The notes beneath the pieces were generated by a model that worked only from the letters and a program-made list of their open reading frames with translations, was not told where the DNA came from and made no database searches. 64,000 nucleotides of DNA, from positions 1 through 64,000 of the forward strand of contig NZ_RCFQ01000002.1 of the NCBI RefSeq assembly GCF_003665155.1. Reading direction: 5' to 3'. Made by a program: the position numbers and the translations under genes. This stretch comes from Mariprofundus sp. EBB-1 (lineage in GTDB: Bacteria > Pseudomonadota > Zetaproteobacteria > Mariprofundales > Mariprofundaceae). Below are positions 54,774 to 63,755 of the stretch, in pieces. Each line of letters opens with the position of its first letter. The stretch's first letter is position 1.

Positions 54774-55964
54774 TTATTGATTCAGTGCAATATCTACAAT
54801 CGGTGCAAGGTAAGGTTTCACCATTGGATTATCTTGCGGATCGACGTGTTGTAACAGTTTCACGGGAATACGCAGCTTAGTGCCTGCTTTCGGCCGCATG
54901 TGGATGCCGGGATTGGCTGACATAATCTTTAAGGGAGAGGTGCGGAAACGTTTACCGATGCGACCAATGCTTTCACCTTTGGCGACTTTAATCGTCATAT
55001 AATCAACCGGTTTGGAAGGAATATGCTGTTGCAGTTTTTTTACACGAACCTGAGATATACGCAGCTGAATGCTCTTCGATTTAGCATTGAAATATTGATT
55101 CAGTTTGAGTTTCGGGTTGAGTCGAAAAATTTGATTTTTCGGTAGTTCCGTTGCCTTCTGCAGTTGGGCGATATCGACAGGTATATGCAGTGTCATGGTT
55201 TGGGTCGCAAAGGGTTCTGGAAAAGTGATTTTACCCTGCTCATGTAGTGCAATCAGCCCAATGATATGACGAATGTATGTTTTGGTGATTGGAGGCAGTG
55301 GCATCGCTTTTAGGCCGTCCTCCGGCTGCCATGGCCTGCGATCAAGGCGACGTTGAACGGCGTTGGGGCCGAGATGATAGGCTGCAAAAGCCATTGGCCA
55401 GTTGCCGAAACGTTGATGTTGTAGCGTTAAATATTTGGCTGCAGCTTTTGTACTACTGCGAATGTCACGACGGCCATCGAAATTAGCATCACTTTTAACA
55501 TGCATGTCATCAGCTGTTTCGGGCATCAATTGCCAAAGTCCTGTAGCGCCTACCGAGGATACAACATAAGGATCATAGCTGGATTCTACGACGGGAACCA
55601 TTTGCAATTCTGAGGGAGCACCAGAAGCCTCTAAGGTCTCAAGTAGTGGTTGGCGCACATAACGCGAACGGCTGGCAACTCCGCTCCAGAAGGTTCCATA
55701 AATCGACCATGCCTCTCGTTTAAGATGTCTAATCTCTTTGTCGGTGAGTCCGGTTAGGAAGGGGTTTGATGACTGTGCTTTATCTGTCTCAGCGTTGTTC
55801 ATTGCAGCTTGTGTGCGTTCAAGGTCTTTATCGCCGCCCCATAAATTAGACAGGGAAGGCCAGAATGGATTCATGCCCAGAGTCTGCGGTTGTGTGCAGG
55901 AGGTAATGAAAGCCAGAGATAGCAGAATAAGTATGGATCGTGAAAGTAATTTAGGTATAGACAT
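54774..55964 (-). CDS. MltD-like membrane-bound lytic transglycosylase
   Basis: A 396-residue lipoprotein. The signal ends in the lipobox ITSC at about residue 23. The SLT catalytic domain at about 110-235 has the glutamate in PVVESSYDPYVVSSVGATGLWQLMP and the following AFAAYHLGPNAV. The C-terminal region from about 320 holds a degenerate LysM-like motif (MTIKVAKGESIGRIGKRF). It cleaves peptidoglycan glycan strands at the outer membrane. Only one LysM-like repeat is visible, where E. coli MltD has more. Confidence 0.85.
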   Translation of the reverse strand: MSIPKLLSRSILILLSLAFITSCTQPQTLGMNPFWPSLSNLWGGDKDLERTQAAMNNAETDKAQSSNPFLTGLTDKEIRHLKREAWSIYGTFWSGVASRSRYVRQPLLETLEASGAPSELQMVPVVESSYDPYVVSSVGATGLWQLMPETADDMHVKSDANFDGRRDIRSSTKAAAKYLTLQHQRFGNWPMAFAAYHLGPNAVQRRLDRRPWQPEDGLKAMPLPPITKTYIRHIIGLIALHEQGKITFPEPFATQTMTLHIPVDIAQLQKATELPKNQIFRLNPKLKLNQYFNAKSKSIQLRISQVRVKKLQQHIPSKPVDYMTIKVAKGESIGRIGKRFRTSPLKIMSANPGIHMRPKAGTKLRIPVKLLQHVDPQDNPMVKPYLAPIVDIALNQ

Positions 55965-56060
55965 GGCGCAAGCTTAGTGGCCCTATCATTTGGAAAAGTT
56001 GATCTATGTCACAAAAATTAGGGCGCTTTATTCAACCTTGTGCGGCAATCATTAGCTAAT

Positions 56061-56095
56061 AAAAAGGCCGGGATTCAATACTGAAAACCGGCCTT
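56061..56095 (-). terminator. Terminator of the outer-membrane barrel gene
   Basis: An eight-pair GC stem (AAGGCCGG with CCGGCCTT, 16-base loop) is followed on the minus strand by T5. It lies between the barrel gene and the MltD-like gene. Confidence 0.75.
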
Positions 56096-56140
56096 GGTTG
56101 GAATGGAGTATGATCTGTTTATGAGGTCACACTGTAGTGT

Positions 56141-56896
56141 TTAAAAGCGAAAAAAGACGCCGGCATGTGGCCCTTTGAACGTGGCGTCAGCCAGAATGCC
56201 ACTGGCATCAACTTTTATTTTCAGAAAACGATAACCGCCATAGATACCCAGCGTTGGAATAGGAGAGAATTCAATCTGTGCATCATAATCGGTAAAACTA
56301 TTGCCGGAATAACCCAAATAGCCAATACGGCCTGTTAGTCCAATAAAGTCAGCCAACGCAACACGCCCACGCAAACCAATCGTTGGGATGGGAACGGTGG
56401 CGCTTTTATTGGATGTGATGCCGCCACTGGTGATGTTGGTTTTAATATTTACCGTTTTGACCGATGTTTCAAACGCAATCTGCAGGCGTGATGGCAGATC
56501 ATCCATGTTTAAAAGGTAATAACCGTAAGAAAAATCAAGAATGTCGGCCTTGAGCTCACTCTGGATAGCACTATTTATTGCGTAGGTAGTACCGTTGTAG
56601 GTGATGGGACGAGGCAATGAGCTTGAACCACTGAAATTGAGCGGGATGAAGCCAAAAGAGAATATGTTGTCGCCAAGATTGAGAGTGATCTCTCCGGTTG
56701 GCTGGACGCTGTTACCTAAATTTATATCATTTTTTGTATCAATCTTGGTACCGATATTGTTGATCGTAGCGCCAAACGTACCTGACGGTGATAACAGCAT
56801 ATAACCAACTTTGATGGCAACGGTTTCATCAGCAAAAGCCGGGTTCGTAAAGGCTAATAGGGCAGTGAATATAGATGCAGATATTCTTGATTTCAT
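56141..56896 (-). CDS. Outer-membrane beta-barrel protein
   Basis: 251 residues. The signal peptide (1-22, ending AFA) is followed by about eight predicted beta strands and a terminal Phe (HAGVFFRF), the outer-membrane assembly signal. The pattern (VGYMLLSPSGTFG, LGIYGGYRFLKIKVDASG, FKGPHAGVFFRF) resembles OmpW-like and TIGR04219-type barrels. The start ATG 56896 has GGAG at fair spacing. It is divergent from hyuA across a region with a CRP-like site. Ligand unknown. Confidence 0.75.
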   Translation of the reverse strand: MKSRISASIFTALLAFTNPAFADETVAIKVGYMLLSPSGTFGATINNIGTKIDTKNDINLGNSVQPTGEITLNLGDNIFSFGFIPLNFSGSSSLPRPITYNGTTYAINSAIQSELKADILDFSYGYYLLNMDDLPSRLQIAFETSVKTVNIKTNITSGGITSNKSATVPIPTIGLRGRVALADFIGLTGRIGYLGYSGNSFTDYDAQIEFSPIPTLGIYGGYRFLKIKVDASGILADATFKGPHAGVFFRF

Positions 56897-56956
56897 TGGC
56901 GACTCCAAATCATTTTTTTGTGGCGGGGCACTGTATCGCAGATGATAGCAAAAACC

Positions 56957-56970
56957 GTGAGCTGTATCAC
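56957..56970. promoter_or_regulatory. CRP/FNR-type palindrome
   Basis: A GTGA-N6-TCAC palindrome sits in the divergent gap between the outer-membrane barrel gene and hyuA. The half-sites are exactly those of CRP-family regulators. It is 61 bases from the barrel start and 67 from hyuA's start, so it could control either. Confidence 0.5.
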
Positions 56971-57036
56971 AGTTTGTTTCCGATTCTGCAATAATTGAGG
57001 TTAGTAGAGACCACTTACAGAGGCTACAATGCTGCC

Positions 57037-59034
57037 ATGTTTTTAGGTGTGGATACAGGTGGGACGTTTACTGACTTTGTCTGTTTTGATGCAGATGGCA
57101 TGCGCTTTCATAAAGTGCTTTCAACACCTGATGACCCTTCTCTGGCTATTGAGCAGGGTATTGAGGAGCTTGGCCTTGATGCATCGATGTTACATGTGGT
57201 GCATGGTTCCACGGTTGCCACCAATGCGATCTTGCAACGTAAAGGCGTGCATACGCTGTTTGTAACGCATCAGGGGCTAGAAGATCTACTTACGATTGGT
57301 CGGCAAACACGCCCTGAACTGTATCAACTCTGCCCCGATGCAATTGCGCCGGTTGTTGGCAGGCAAGATTGCATCGGTATTTCAGGACGCATCAATGCGT
57401 CAGGTGATGAGCAATCAGTATTGGATGCCGGTGATCTCAAACGCGTGATTGAACGTGTTGCAGCTGGCGGTTATGAGGCTGTGGCAGTCTGCCTGTTGTT
57501 CTCGTTTCTCAATCCGGCTCATGAACGTGCCATAGCGAAGGCATTGCATGATACCTATTCAGATGATCTGTTTGTGTCGCTCTCGCATCAGGTGCTTGCT
57601 GAATATCGTGAATATGAACGCTCAGCAACTACCTTCCTCAATGCTTATGTCGGGCCGTTGGTGCAACGTTATTTGCAACGTCTGGAGTTAAGTTTGGGCG
57701 CGAAACATCTCTATGTGATGCACTCTGCCGGTGGGGTGATGCAGGCTGAACTGGCCGGGCAGCAGGCGGTACGCTTGGTATTGTCCGGTCCGGCTGGTGG
57801 TTTGGTGGCAGCACAGGCGATCGGTGCGCAGCTGTCTGAAAAACACATACTAACCTTTGATATGGGGGGCACGAGTACCGATGTTGCGCTGATTCAGGGG
57901 CGGGCCTCTAAAACCACCGAGGGTGAAATTGCCGGAATGCCGGTATCACTGCCAATGCTGGATATTCATACCATTGGTGCCGGTGGTGGTTCTGTTGCCT
58001 GGTTGGATGAGGCTGGCTTACCGCAAGTCGGGCCTGAATCGGCAGGCGCAAGACCGGGACCGGTCTGTTATGGGCTGGGTGGTGAAAAACCGACTGTAAC
58101 CGATGCCAATCTGTTGTTGGGGCGGATGCCAGCCAATGCGTGTTTGGCCGGTTCTATGTCGCTGGATATGGAAGCTGCACGCAGCGCCTTCTCTCAATAT
58201 GGTGAGACGTTGGGTTTAAGTGCGGAAGCCGCAGCAAGGGCTGTCATTGATATTGCCGAAGAGCATATGGCTGGAGCGCTGCGGGTAGTCTCTGTACAGC
58301 GCGGATATGATCCTGCCGATTTCTCGTTACTCTGTTTTGGTGGTGCGGGAGGCTTACATGCCTGCGCACTGGCAGAAAAACTATCGATGTCGAAAGTAAT
58401 CATACCCGTGGCAAGTGGTGCCTTTTCAGCGCTCGGTATGTTGCTTGGTAAACAGCAGAGTGAATTTTCCCGCAGCAGACGTTTTGCTTTGCAGGATAAC
58501 GATACGGCAGCTGAGATGCAGCAGCTATTTATGCAGATGCAGGATGAAGCCGTAGCGCAGATGCAGGGTTTAGCACTTACATTCGAACGCCATGTGGATA
58601 TGCGTTATATCGGTCAGGGGTTTCATCTGACCATGGCCTGCCCTGATGATGATCTGGAACAATTGAAACAGCGGTTTGAACAAGCGCATATGCAAGCTTA
58701 CGGACATCAGCTGAATCGGGATGTAGAGATTATGACCGTGCGTTTGAGTGCTTTTGTAGAGCGTCCGCTGCCGGTGTTGCCGGAGTTATGCACAAGCACT
58801 GAAGTAGCTCATCCTGTTGCTCATTCAGAAATCTATGGCGTAGGGCGCGTGCCTCATTTTATGCGTGCAGATTTAAAGCCGGGCTTGAGCTATGAAGGGC
58901 CAATGCTGGTATTGGAAGATATTGCCACACTGTGGTTAGCCCGAGGCTGGCAGATGCAGGTCTCTACACATGGGCATCTGTTGCTGGAAAAGATCGATGC
59001 TAATCAGCTTGTACTGGAGGCGGTAGATGTCTAA
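57037..59034 (+). CDS. hyuA: Hydantoinase/oxoprolinase subunit A
   Basis: A subunit of about 665 residues with the HyuA/oxoprolinase N-terminal block GVDTGGTFTDFVCF at 4-17, HGSTVATNAILQRKG near 65-79, the ATPase-like SGPAGGLVAAQ near 250, and TFDMGGTSTDVALIQ near 272. It hydrolyses 5-membered cyclic amides using ATP together with subunit B. ATG 57037 is chosen because the conserved motif follows at once, although AGAGG is 13 bases off. The end overlaps hyuB by eight bases. The natural substrate (hydantoin or 5-oxoproline) is undetermined. Confidence 0.9.
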   Translation: MFLGVDTGGTFTDFVCFDADGMRFHKVLSTPDDPSLAIEQGIEELGLDASMLHVVHGSTVATNAILQRKGVHTLFVTHQGLEDLLTIGRQTRPELYQLCPDAIAPVVGRQDCIGISGRINASGDEQSVLDAGDLKRVIERVAAGGYEAVAVCLLFSFLNPAHERAIAKALHDTYSDDLFVSLSHQVLAEYREYERSATTFLNAYVGPLVQRYLQRLELSLGAKHLYVMHSAGGVMQAELAGQQAVRLVLSGPAGGLVAAQAIGAQLSEKHILTFDMGGTSTDVALIQGRASKTTEGEIAGMPVSLPMLDIHTIGAGGGSVAWLDEAGLPQVGPESAGARPGPVCYGLGGEKPTVTDANLLLGRMPANACLAGSMSLDMEAARSAFSQYGETLGLSAEAAARAVIDIAEEHMAGALRVVSVQRGYDPADFSLLCFGGAGGLHACALAEKLSMSKVIIPVASGAFSALGMLLGKQQSEFSRSRRFALQDNDTAAEMQQLFMQMQDEAVAQMQGLALTFERHVDMRYIGQGFHLTMACPDDDLEQLKQRFEQAHMQAYGHQLNRDVEIMTVRLSAFVERPLPVLPELCTSTEVAHPVAHSEIYGVGRVPHFMRADLKPGLSYEGPMLVLEDIATLWLARGWQMQVSTHGHLLLEKIDANQLVLEAVDV

Positions 59035-60622
59035 TGATGCAGTGAGTATTAGTCTGTTTGCACATCGATTGTCGGCGCTGTGCGAAGAGATGGGGGCGGT
59101 GCTGAAACGCAGTGCAATCTCGCCCAATATTCGTGATCGCGAAGATTTTTCCTGTGCGTTGTTTGATCGATCCGGTCAGCTCATCGCGCAGGCTGCGCAT
59201 ATTCCGGTGCATTTGGGGTCGATGGCATTTGCCATGGCTGATGTAGTGGGGGCTTTTGATTGGCAGCCTGGTGATGTGGTGGTGTTTAATGATCCCGCTT
59301 TAGGTGGCACGCATCTGCCGGATATCACGGTAGTGAGCCCGGTGTTTTTGGATACTGTTGTTGGTACTGAACTGTTTGCTTTTTCTGCTACGCGCGCACA
59401 TCACGCCGATATTGGTGGTAAATCACCCGGTTCGATGGGGGTGGAGACCTCTTTAGAGGATGAGGGGTTGATTATCTCGCCCTGTTATTGGTTTGAAGCT
59501 GGTCATGAACAAGCGGCGTTGGCAGTTCGGTTTCGTGAACGTGTGAGAGCACCGGAAGAGCGGCTTGGCGATCTGTCGGCGCAGAAAGCTGCTTGTATGG
59601 TTGGTGCCCGGCGTTTGGCTGAGTTACCAGTGGCTGGTCTGGATGAAAAAATCACCGCATTGATGGCTGTGTCTGAGGCCTATGGGCGCAATGCAATCGA
59701 TGCTATTCCTGATGGAAGGTTTACATTTGAAGATGCACTCGAAGATGATGGTTGCGGTTCAGGGCCGCTGCCTATTCGGGTTGAAATAACCATTGCTGGC
59801 GATACGGCTACGGTTGATTTTAGCGGTAGTGCAGCGGTCACCCCTGGCCCGGTGAATTGCCCGATGGCGGTTACTGCGGCCAGTGTGTTGTATGTGTTCC
59901 GCTGTTTGATGCCTGCCCATACGCCGCAAACATCAGCTGTATTTCATCCGATCAACATTGTTGTACCCGAGGGCTGCTTGCTGCATGCAACAGATGGTGC
60001 TGCGGTAGCGGCTGGCAATGTGGAAACCAGTCAGCGCATTGTAGATGTGGTGCTGGGGGCGTTGGCTCAAGCGATTCCTGAACGTATTCCTGCGGCTGCC
60101 CAGGGCACGATGAACAATGTGATCTTTGGTGGTGATCGCTCTGGTTCTGATCAGTCCGGTGATGACCAGCATGACGGTGAGCCATGGCTTTATTATGAAA
60201 CATTGGCTGGTGGTATGGGAGCGCATGCTGGTGGAAATGGTCTGTCAGCGGTGCAATGTCACATGACCAACACCAAAAATTCTTCGATTGAAGTGTTGGA
60301 GATGCATTATCCATTACAGATACGCGAATATGCCGTGCGTTCCGGTTCAGGTGGAGATGGCCTGTTTGTTGGCGGAGATGGTATGGTTCGTGAATGGGTT
60401 GTGAGCGCTGATTGTTCCGTATCACTATTGACCGAACGGCGCACAAGCATGCCATACGGTTTGCAAGGTGGTGATGCAGGTGCTTCAGGTCGTAATTGTT
60501 TGTGCAGGGAAGGTGTGTGGCAGGAACTGGCTGCCAAAGGCTCATGGCAACTGCAAGCAGGTGATGTTATCCGCATTGAGACACCCGGTGGTGGTGGTTT
60601 TGGCATTGCTGAGGAGAAATAG
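59027..60622 (+). CDS. hyuB: Hydantoinase/oxoprolinase subunit B
   Basis: A 531-residue partner of HyuA. Family blocks are GAVLKRSAISPNIRDREDFSCALFD near 25-50, AAHIPVHLGSMA near 58-69, PGDVVVFNDPALGGTHLPDITV near 83-104, ATRAHHADIGGKSPGSM near 125-141, and the glycine-rich ending ETPGGGGFG. GGAGG precedes the start. It occurs as a two-gene operon with hyuA, and no racemase or transporter is attached. Confidence 0.91.
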   Translation: MSNDAVSISLFAHRLSALCEEMGAVLKRSAISPNIRDREDFSCALFDRSGQLIAQAAHIPVHLGSMAFAMADVVGAFDWQPGDVVVFNDPALGGTHLPDITVVSPVFLDTVVGTELFAFSATRAHHADIGGKSPGSMGVETSLEDEGLIISPCYWFEAGHEQAALAVRFRERVRAPEERLGDLSAQKAACMVGARRLAELPVAGLDEKITALMAVSEAYGRNAIDAIPDGRFTFEDALEDDGCGSGPLPIRVEITIAGDTATVDFSGSAAVTPGPVNCPMAVTAASVLYVFRCLMPAHTPQTSAVFHPINIVVPEGCLLHATDGAAVAAGNVETSQRIVDVVLGALAQAIPERIPAAAQGTMNNVIFGGDRSGSDQSGDDQHDGEPWLYYETLAGGMGAHAGGNGLSAVQCHMTNTKNSSIEVLEMHYPLQIREYAVRSGSGGDGLFVGGDGMVREWVVSADCSVSLLTERRTSMPYGLQGGDAGASGRNCLCREGVWQELAAKGSWQLQAGDVIRIETPGGGGFGIAEEK

Positions 60623-61005
60623 AAAAAGAAGTTCAAAAGCATTTACCGCAAAGTTACCCCAGGGCACCTTCTCTCTCGCAAACTCGATTCACCTTGCCGC
60701 AAAGTTTCGCAGAGTAAAGCCTTGAAATGAAAGTAATGTAAAATACTGTTTGTATAACTGATAGTCTGTCTGGTCATTCTCCGAATGACCTATCCGAATA
60801 AGTTTGCTGTTTTGACATTTTTTTTACTGCTCTACTCCCTCTATGGCGGTTAGTGTTGTTTTTCGTAATACTTTTGGCAAAAATAGAGATAGTAAATTGA
60901 GCAGTTGAAGGCTTTTATAGTTGTGCTGAATAGCTATATTTTGTCTTACTTTGCGAAACTTTGCGTCCTCTGCGGTGAAAAGGTTTTTGATCTTTAAGGT
61001 GAAAT
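60623..61005. other. Intergenic stretch before tsaD
   Basis: It is mostly inverted-repeat element D (60645-60976). Its interior contains one perfect hairpin (60772-60790: GGTCATTC, TCC loop, GAATGACC) without a T run and no credible gene. The tsaD promoter is not obvious. Confidence 0.6.
60645..60976. repeat. Inverted-repeat element, copy D
   Basis: The right end (reversed from 60976) reads ACCGCAGAG, ACGCAAAG, CGCAAAG, TAAGACAAA, matching the family. The left end starts ACCGCAAAGTT at 60645 and is interrupted by about 41 bases starting ACCCCAGGG and ending TTCACCTTG, after which CCGCAAAGTT is repeated exactly and the end continues. The duplicated 10 bases look like a target-site duplication. 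The insert resembles the one in copy C. Confidence 0.82.
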
Positions 61006-62034
61006 ATGATTATTCTGGGAATTGAAACATCGTGTGATGAAACGGCCGTTGCCCTCTATAAGGGTGACCCGAAAACCGGCAAAGGTGCGCTTATAGCTGA
61101 GCGCATTGCATCCCAAATTGAAACACACGCCAAGTTTGGCGGCGTGGTGCCTGAAGTCGCCTCTCGTGAACATCTTGTGGCGCTGCCACCGATGGTCGAT
61201 AGCGTATTAGAAGAAGCGTCATTGCATTGGTCGGACATTGATCATATTGCAGTGACTGCTGGCCCCGGCTTGATGGGGGCACTGCTGGTAGGTACATCCT
61301 ATGCGCGTGCCGCTGCGATGGTAAATGATGTGCCGATTATTCCCGTTCATCATATGGAAGGTCATCTGTTGGCACCCGGTCTGCAGGGGGAGCTGCCTGC
61401 ATTCCCATTTATCACGCTACTGGTTTCCGGTGGCCATACGATGTTGGTGCATGTGAAGGGTCTCAGTCAATATGAGGTGATTGGTCAGACATTGGATGAT
61501 GCTGCCGGTGAGTGTTTCGATAAATCAGCAAGATTGCTCGGTTTGCCCTATCCGGGTGGGCCTGAAATTGCTGTGCTGGCTCAGGGGGGTGATGCGAAGC
61601 GTTTCAAACTACCACGCCCGATGCTGAATCGGGATAATTTGAATTTTAGTTTCTCCGGTCTGAAAACCGCTGTGATGTATGCCGTTAAAGGTATTGGGGG
61701 GTCAGAAGAAATGTCTGATACCGATAAGAAGGATATGGCCGCAGGCATCGAGTCAGCCATCTGTGAAGTGCTGGTGAAAAAGTCCGTTCGCGCCTGCGTG
61801 CAGATGGATGCACCGCGTTTGGTGATTGCAGGTGGTGTGGCGGCCAATCAACATTTGCGCGCATTACTTGCAACATTAGCCAAAGAAAAATCAATAGATG
61901 TGTTCATGCCTCATCCTAAACACTGTACCGATAATGCCGCGATGATCGCCTACGCGGCATTCCAGAATCTACGCAGTGGTTTGTTCGGTGATGATGAATG
62001 GGATGCGATGCCTCGTTGGGCATTGAAGCGGTAG
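61006..62034 (+). CDS. tsaD: tRNA threonylcarbamoyladenosine synthase subunit TsaD
   Basis: A 342-residue TsaD/Kae1 protein that transfers the threonylcarbamoyl group to A37 of ANN-reading tRNAs. The N-terminal LGIETSCDETAVALY, the metal-binding HHMEGH at about 114-119, the ATP-site block GGHTMLVHVKG and the late GGVAANQHLR and HCTDNAAMIAY are all present. AAGGTG precedes the ATG. It stands alone here; TsaB, TsaC and TsaE genes are not in the window. Confidence 0.96.
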   Translation: MIILGIETSCDETAVALYKGDPKTGKGALIAERIASQIETHAKFGGVVPEVASREHLVALPPMVDSVLEEASLHWSDIDHIAVTAGPGLMGALLVGTSYARAAAMVNDVPIIPVHHMEGHLLAPGLQGELPAFPFITLLVSGGHTMLVHVKGLSQYEVIGQTLDDAAGECFDKSARLLGLPYPGGPEIAVLAQGGDAKRFKLPRPMLNRDNLNFSFSGLKTAVMYAVKGIGGSEEMSDTDKKDMAAGIESAICEVLVKKSVRACVQMDAPRLVIAGGVAANQHLRALLATLAKEKSIDVFMPHPKHCTDNAAMIAYAAFQNLRSGLFGDDEWDAMPRWALKR

Positions 62035-62055
62035 TAAACGTCAATTGGATGATCG

Positions 62056-62835
62056 TTAATGAAGGTCCCTTCGTTCAAAAACAAGCATGCATATGATTAA
62101 TAAGAAGCCAATTTCACCAAAGGAATATAGAAAAATATTCATCATGGTTTCTTGGTTATATGTTTCTATATAACCGGCAGCATTTCGTAGATTAACGGCC
62201 TCAAGGTTTGGTAGTAAGTAGTAAATGATTTCTGTTATCCAATGAAGATACGGTGAATCGGATTGCTGTCCAAATTGTTGAATTGTGAAGGTGAAACGAC
62301 CAGCAACATCGATACTCAAGCTGAGAAGAATAGCGAGAAAAAGACTGGATGCTTGTGCAAATATCATAGCAATAGCAATGATCAACCATGTCTCTAGAAC
62401 GGTGGCAATGCATGCTTGTATTACAGATGGCCAGAACGGTGTGCCAACAAGGGAAGCGAGTAGCATAAGCAGCAGGCACATAAGCGTTGTTAGCCCTCCA
62501 ATGATAGTAGCTAGTCCAATGAACTTTCCTACAATATATTGCCAGCGTGATGAAATGCGGGTGAGTAGTACATATAGCATTCTCCCTTCTTTTTCCTGTT
62601 GTATGCTTTGGATAGTCAACACAATAGCCATCAAACTACTGAGTATAGAAATGCTGCCCAAGCCTATATCAAGAACCATCATCTCTGTGCGTCCCATGGT
62701 GACAGATGCAAGGGATGTTGCTGTTAGTAGAATGATCATCAGAAACAAGAGCACGCTGTACATAACCTTGTTTCGTAGCACTTCAGAAAAAGTCATTCTG
62801 GCAATAGCAAAGATAGGGGGAAATGTGTTGTTCAT
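62056..62835 (-). CDS. ABC-2 type transporter permease
   Basis: A 259-residue membrane protein with six predicted helices, starting IFAIARMTFSEVLRNKVMYSVLLFL, the usual opening of ABC-2 permeases of the NosY/GldF kind. Its start overlaps the end of the ATPase gene by four bases, so the two form one exporter. The substrate is unknown. It is convergent with tsaD. Confidence 0.82.
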   Translation of the reverse strand: MNNTFPPIFAIARMTFSEVLRNKVMYSVLLFLMIILLTATSLASVTMGRTEMMVLDIGLGSISILSSLMAIVLTIQSIQQEKEGRMLYVLLTRISSRWQYIVGKFIGLATIIGGLTTLMCLLLMLLASLVGTPFWPSVIQACIATVLETWLIIAIAMIFAQASSLFLAILLSLSIDVAGRFTFTIQQFGQQSDSPYLHWITEIIYYLLPNLEAVNLRNAAGYIETYNQETMMNIFLYSFGEIGFLLIICMLVFERRDLH

Positions 62836-63755
62836 TGAGCGGATCCATGGTTCAGTATATTGATAAATGCATCTTCTAATGTATGGCGCTGTTTTTCGAC
62901 TGCAAGGAGTTTAGTTTCTGTTGATGATAATATAAGTTGGATGATGTCATCGCGTTCTTTTTGGTTTTCAACTATCAATTGATAGCTGTTGTCTGTGAGT
63001 GGTTTTAGTTCAGTGTGTTTTCTTATGATTGGCTCCCCTTGCAAGGAGATGACCCATTTTTGTTCAAAATCCAATAACTTGGACATTGATCCCTGATAGG
63101 AAATATGCCCTTTGTTTAAAATAATTACCTGTTCACAAATTGCTTCTGCATCAGGTAGAATATGGGAAGAAAAGAGCAGTGTGGCTCCGTTGTTTTTAGC
63201 CTCAAGTAGCACATTTCTGACCAGTTCCCGGCCGAGTGGATCAAGGCCGGAAAGCGGTTCATCAAGCAGAATGAATTCAGGCTCATGTAGCATTGCTTGC
63301 GCTAAGCCAACGCGTTGAACCTGGCCTTTTGAACAGGCATGGAGCGGTTGATGTAGAATATCCGAGAAAAGTAATTTTTCAGCCCAATTGTGAATGATAA
63401 GTGGTAAATCTTTTTTTCTGATTCCAGATATTTGTGCTAACCCCGTTAACAATTCGGAAGGTGTTAGGTTTTTATAAAAGTAGGGTTGTTCTGGCATGAA
63501 ACCAATAGATTTGGCTGGTAAACCATGTTGGATGGGGTTTCCATTGTATAAAATGTTACCTTGGTTGGCTTTGCATAAGCCACATAGGATTCTGAATGTA
63601 CTGGTTTTTCCTGCGCCGTTGGGCCCCAAATAAGCTGTTGATACCCCTCTAGGAATATCAAAGCTGACCCGGTCTAAAATACACTTTTGTTTCTGGAGAA
63701 CATGTCCGGTAGGCACTGTTAGAGAAAGATCTTTTACTTCTAAAATTGGACTCAT
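62832..63755 (-). CDS. ABC transporter ATP-binding protein
   Basis: A 307-residue ATPase of the CcmA/NosF/multidrug type. Walker A GPNGAGKTS is near residue 44. The signature is degenerate, CSKGQVQRVGLAQAM instead of LSGGQ. Walker B is FILLDEPLSGLDP and the H-loop is SSHILPDAE. An extra C-terminal domain of about 80 residues follows the ATPase core, as in exporters of this type. Overlaps on both sides tie it to the permease and to the truncated upstream gene. Confidence 0.88.
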   Translation of the reverse strand: MSPILEVKDLSLTVPTGHVLQKQKCILDRVSFDIPRGVSTAYLGPNGAGKTSTFRILCGLCKANQGNILYNGNPIQHGLPAKSIGFMPEQPYFYKNLTPSELLTGLAQISGIRKKDLPLIIHNWAEKLLFSDILHQPLHACSKGQVQRVGLAQAMLHEPEFILLDEPLSGLDPLGRELVRNVLLEAKNNGATLLFSSHILPDAEAICEQVIILNKGHISYQGSMSKLLDFEQKWVISLQGEPIIRKHTELKPLTDNSYQLIVENQKERDDIIQLILSSTETKLLAVEKQRHTLEDAFINILNHGSAQ

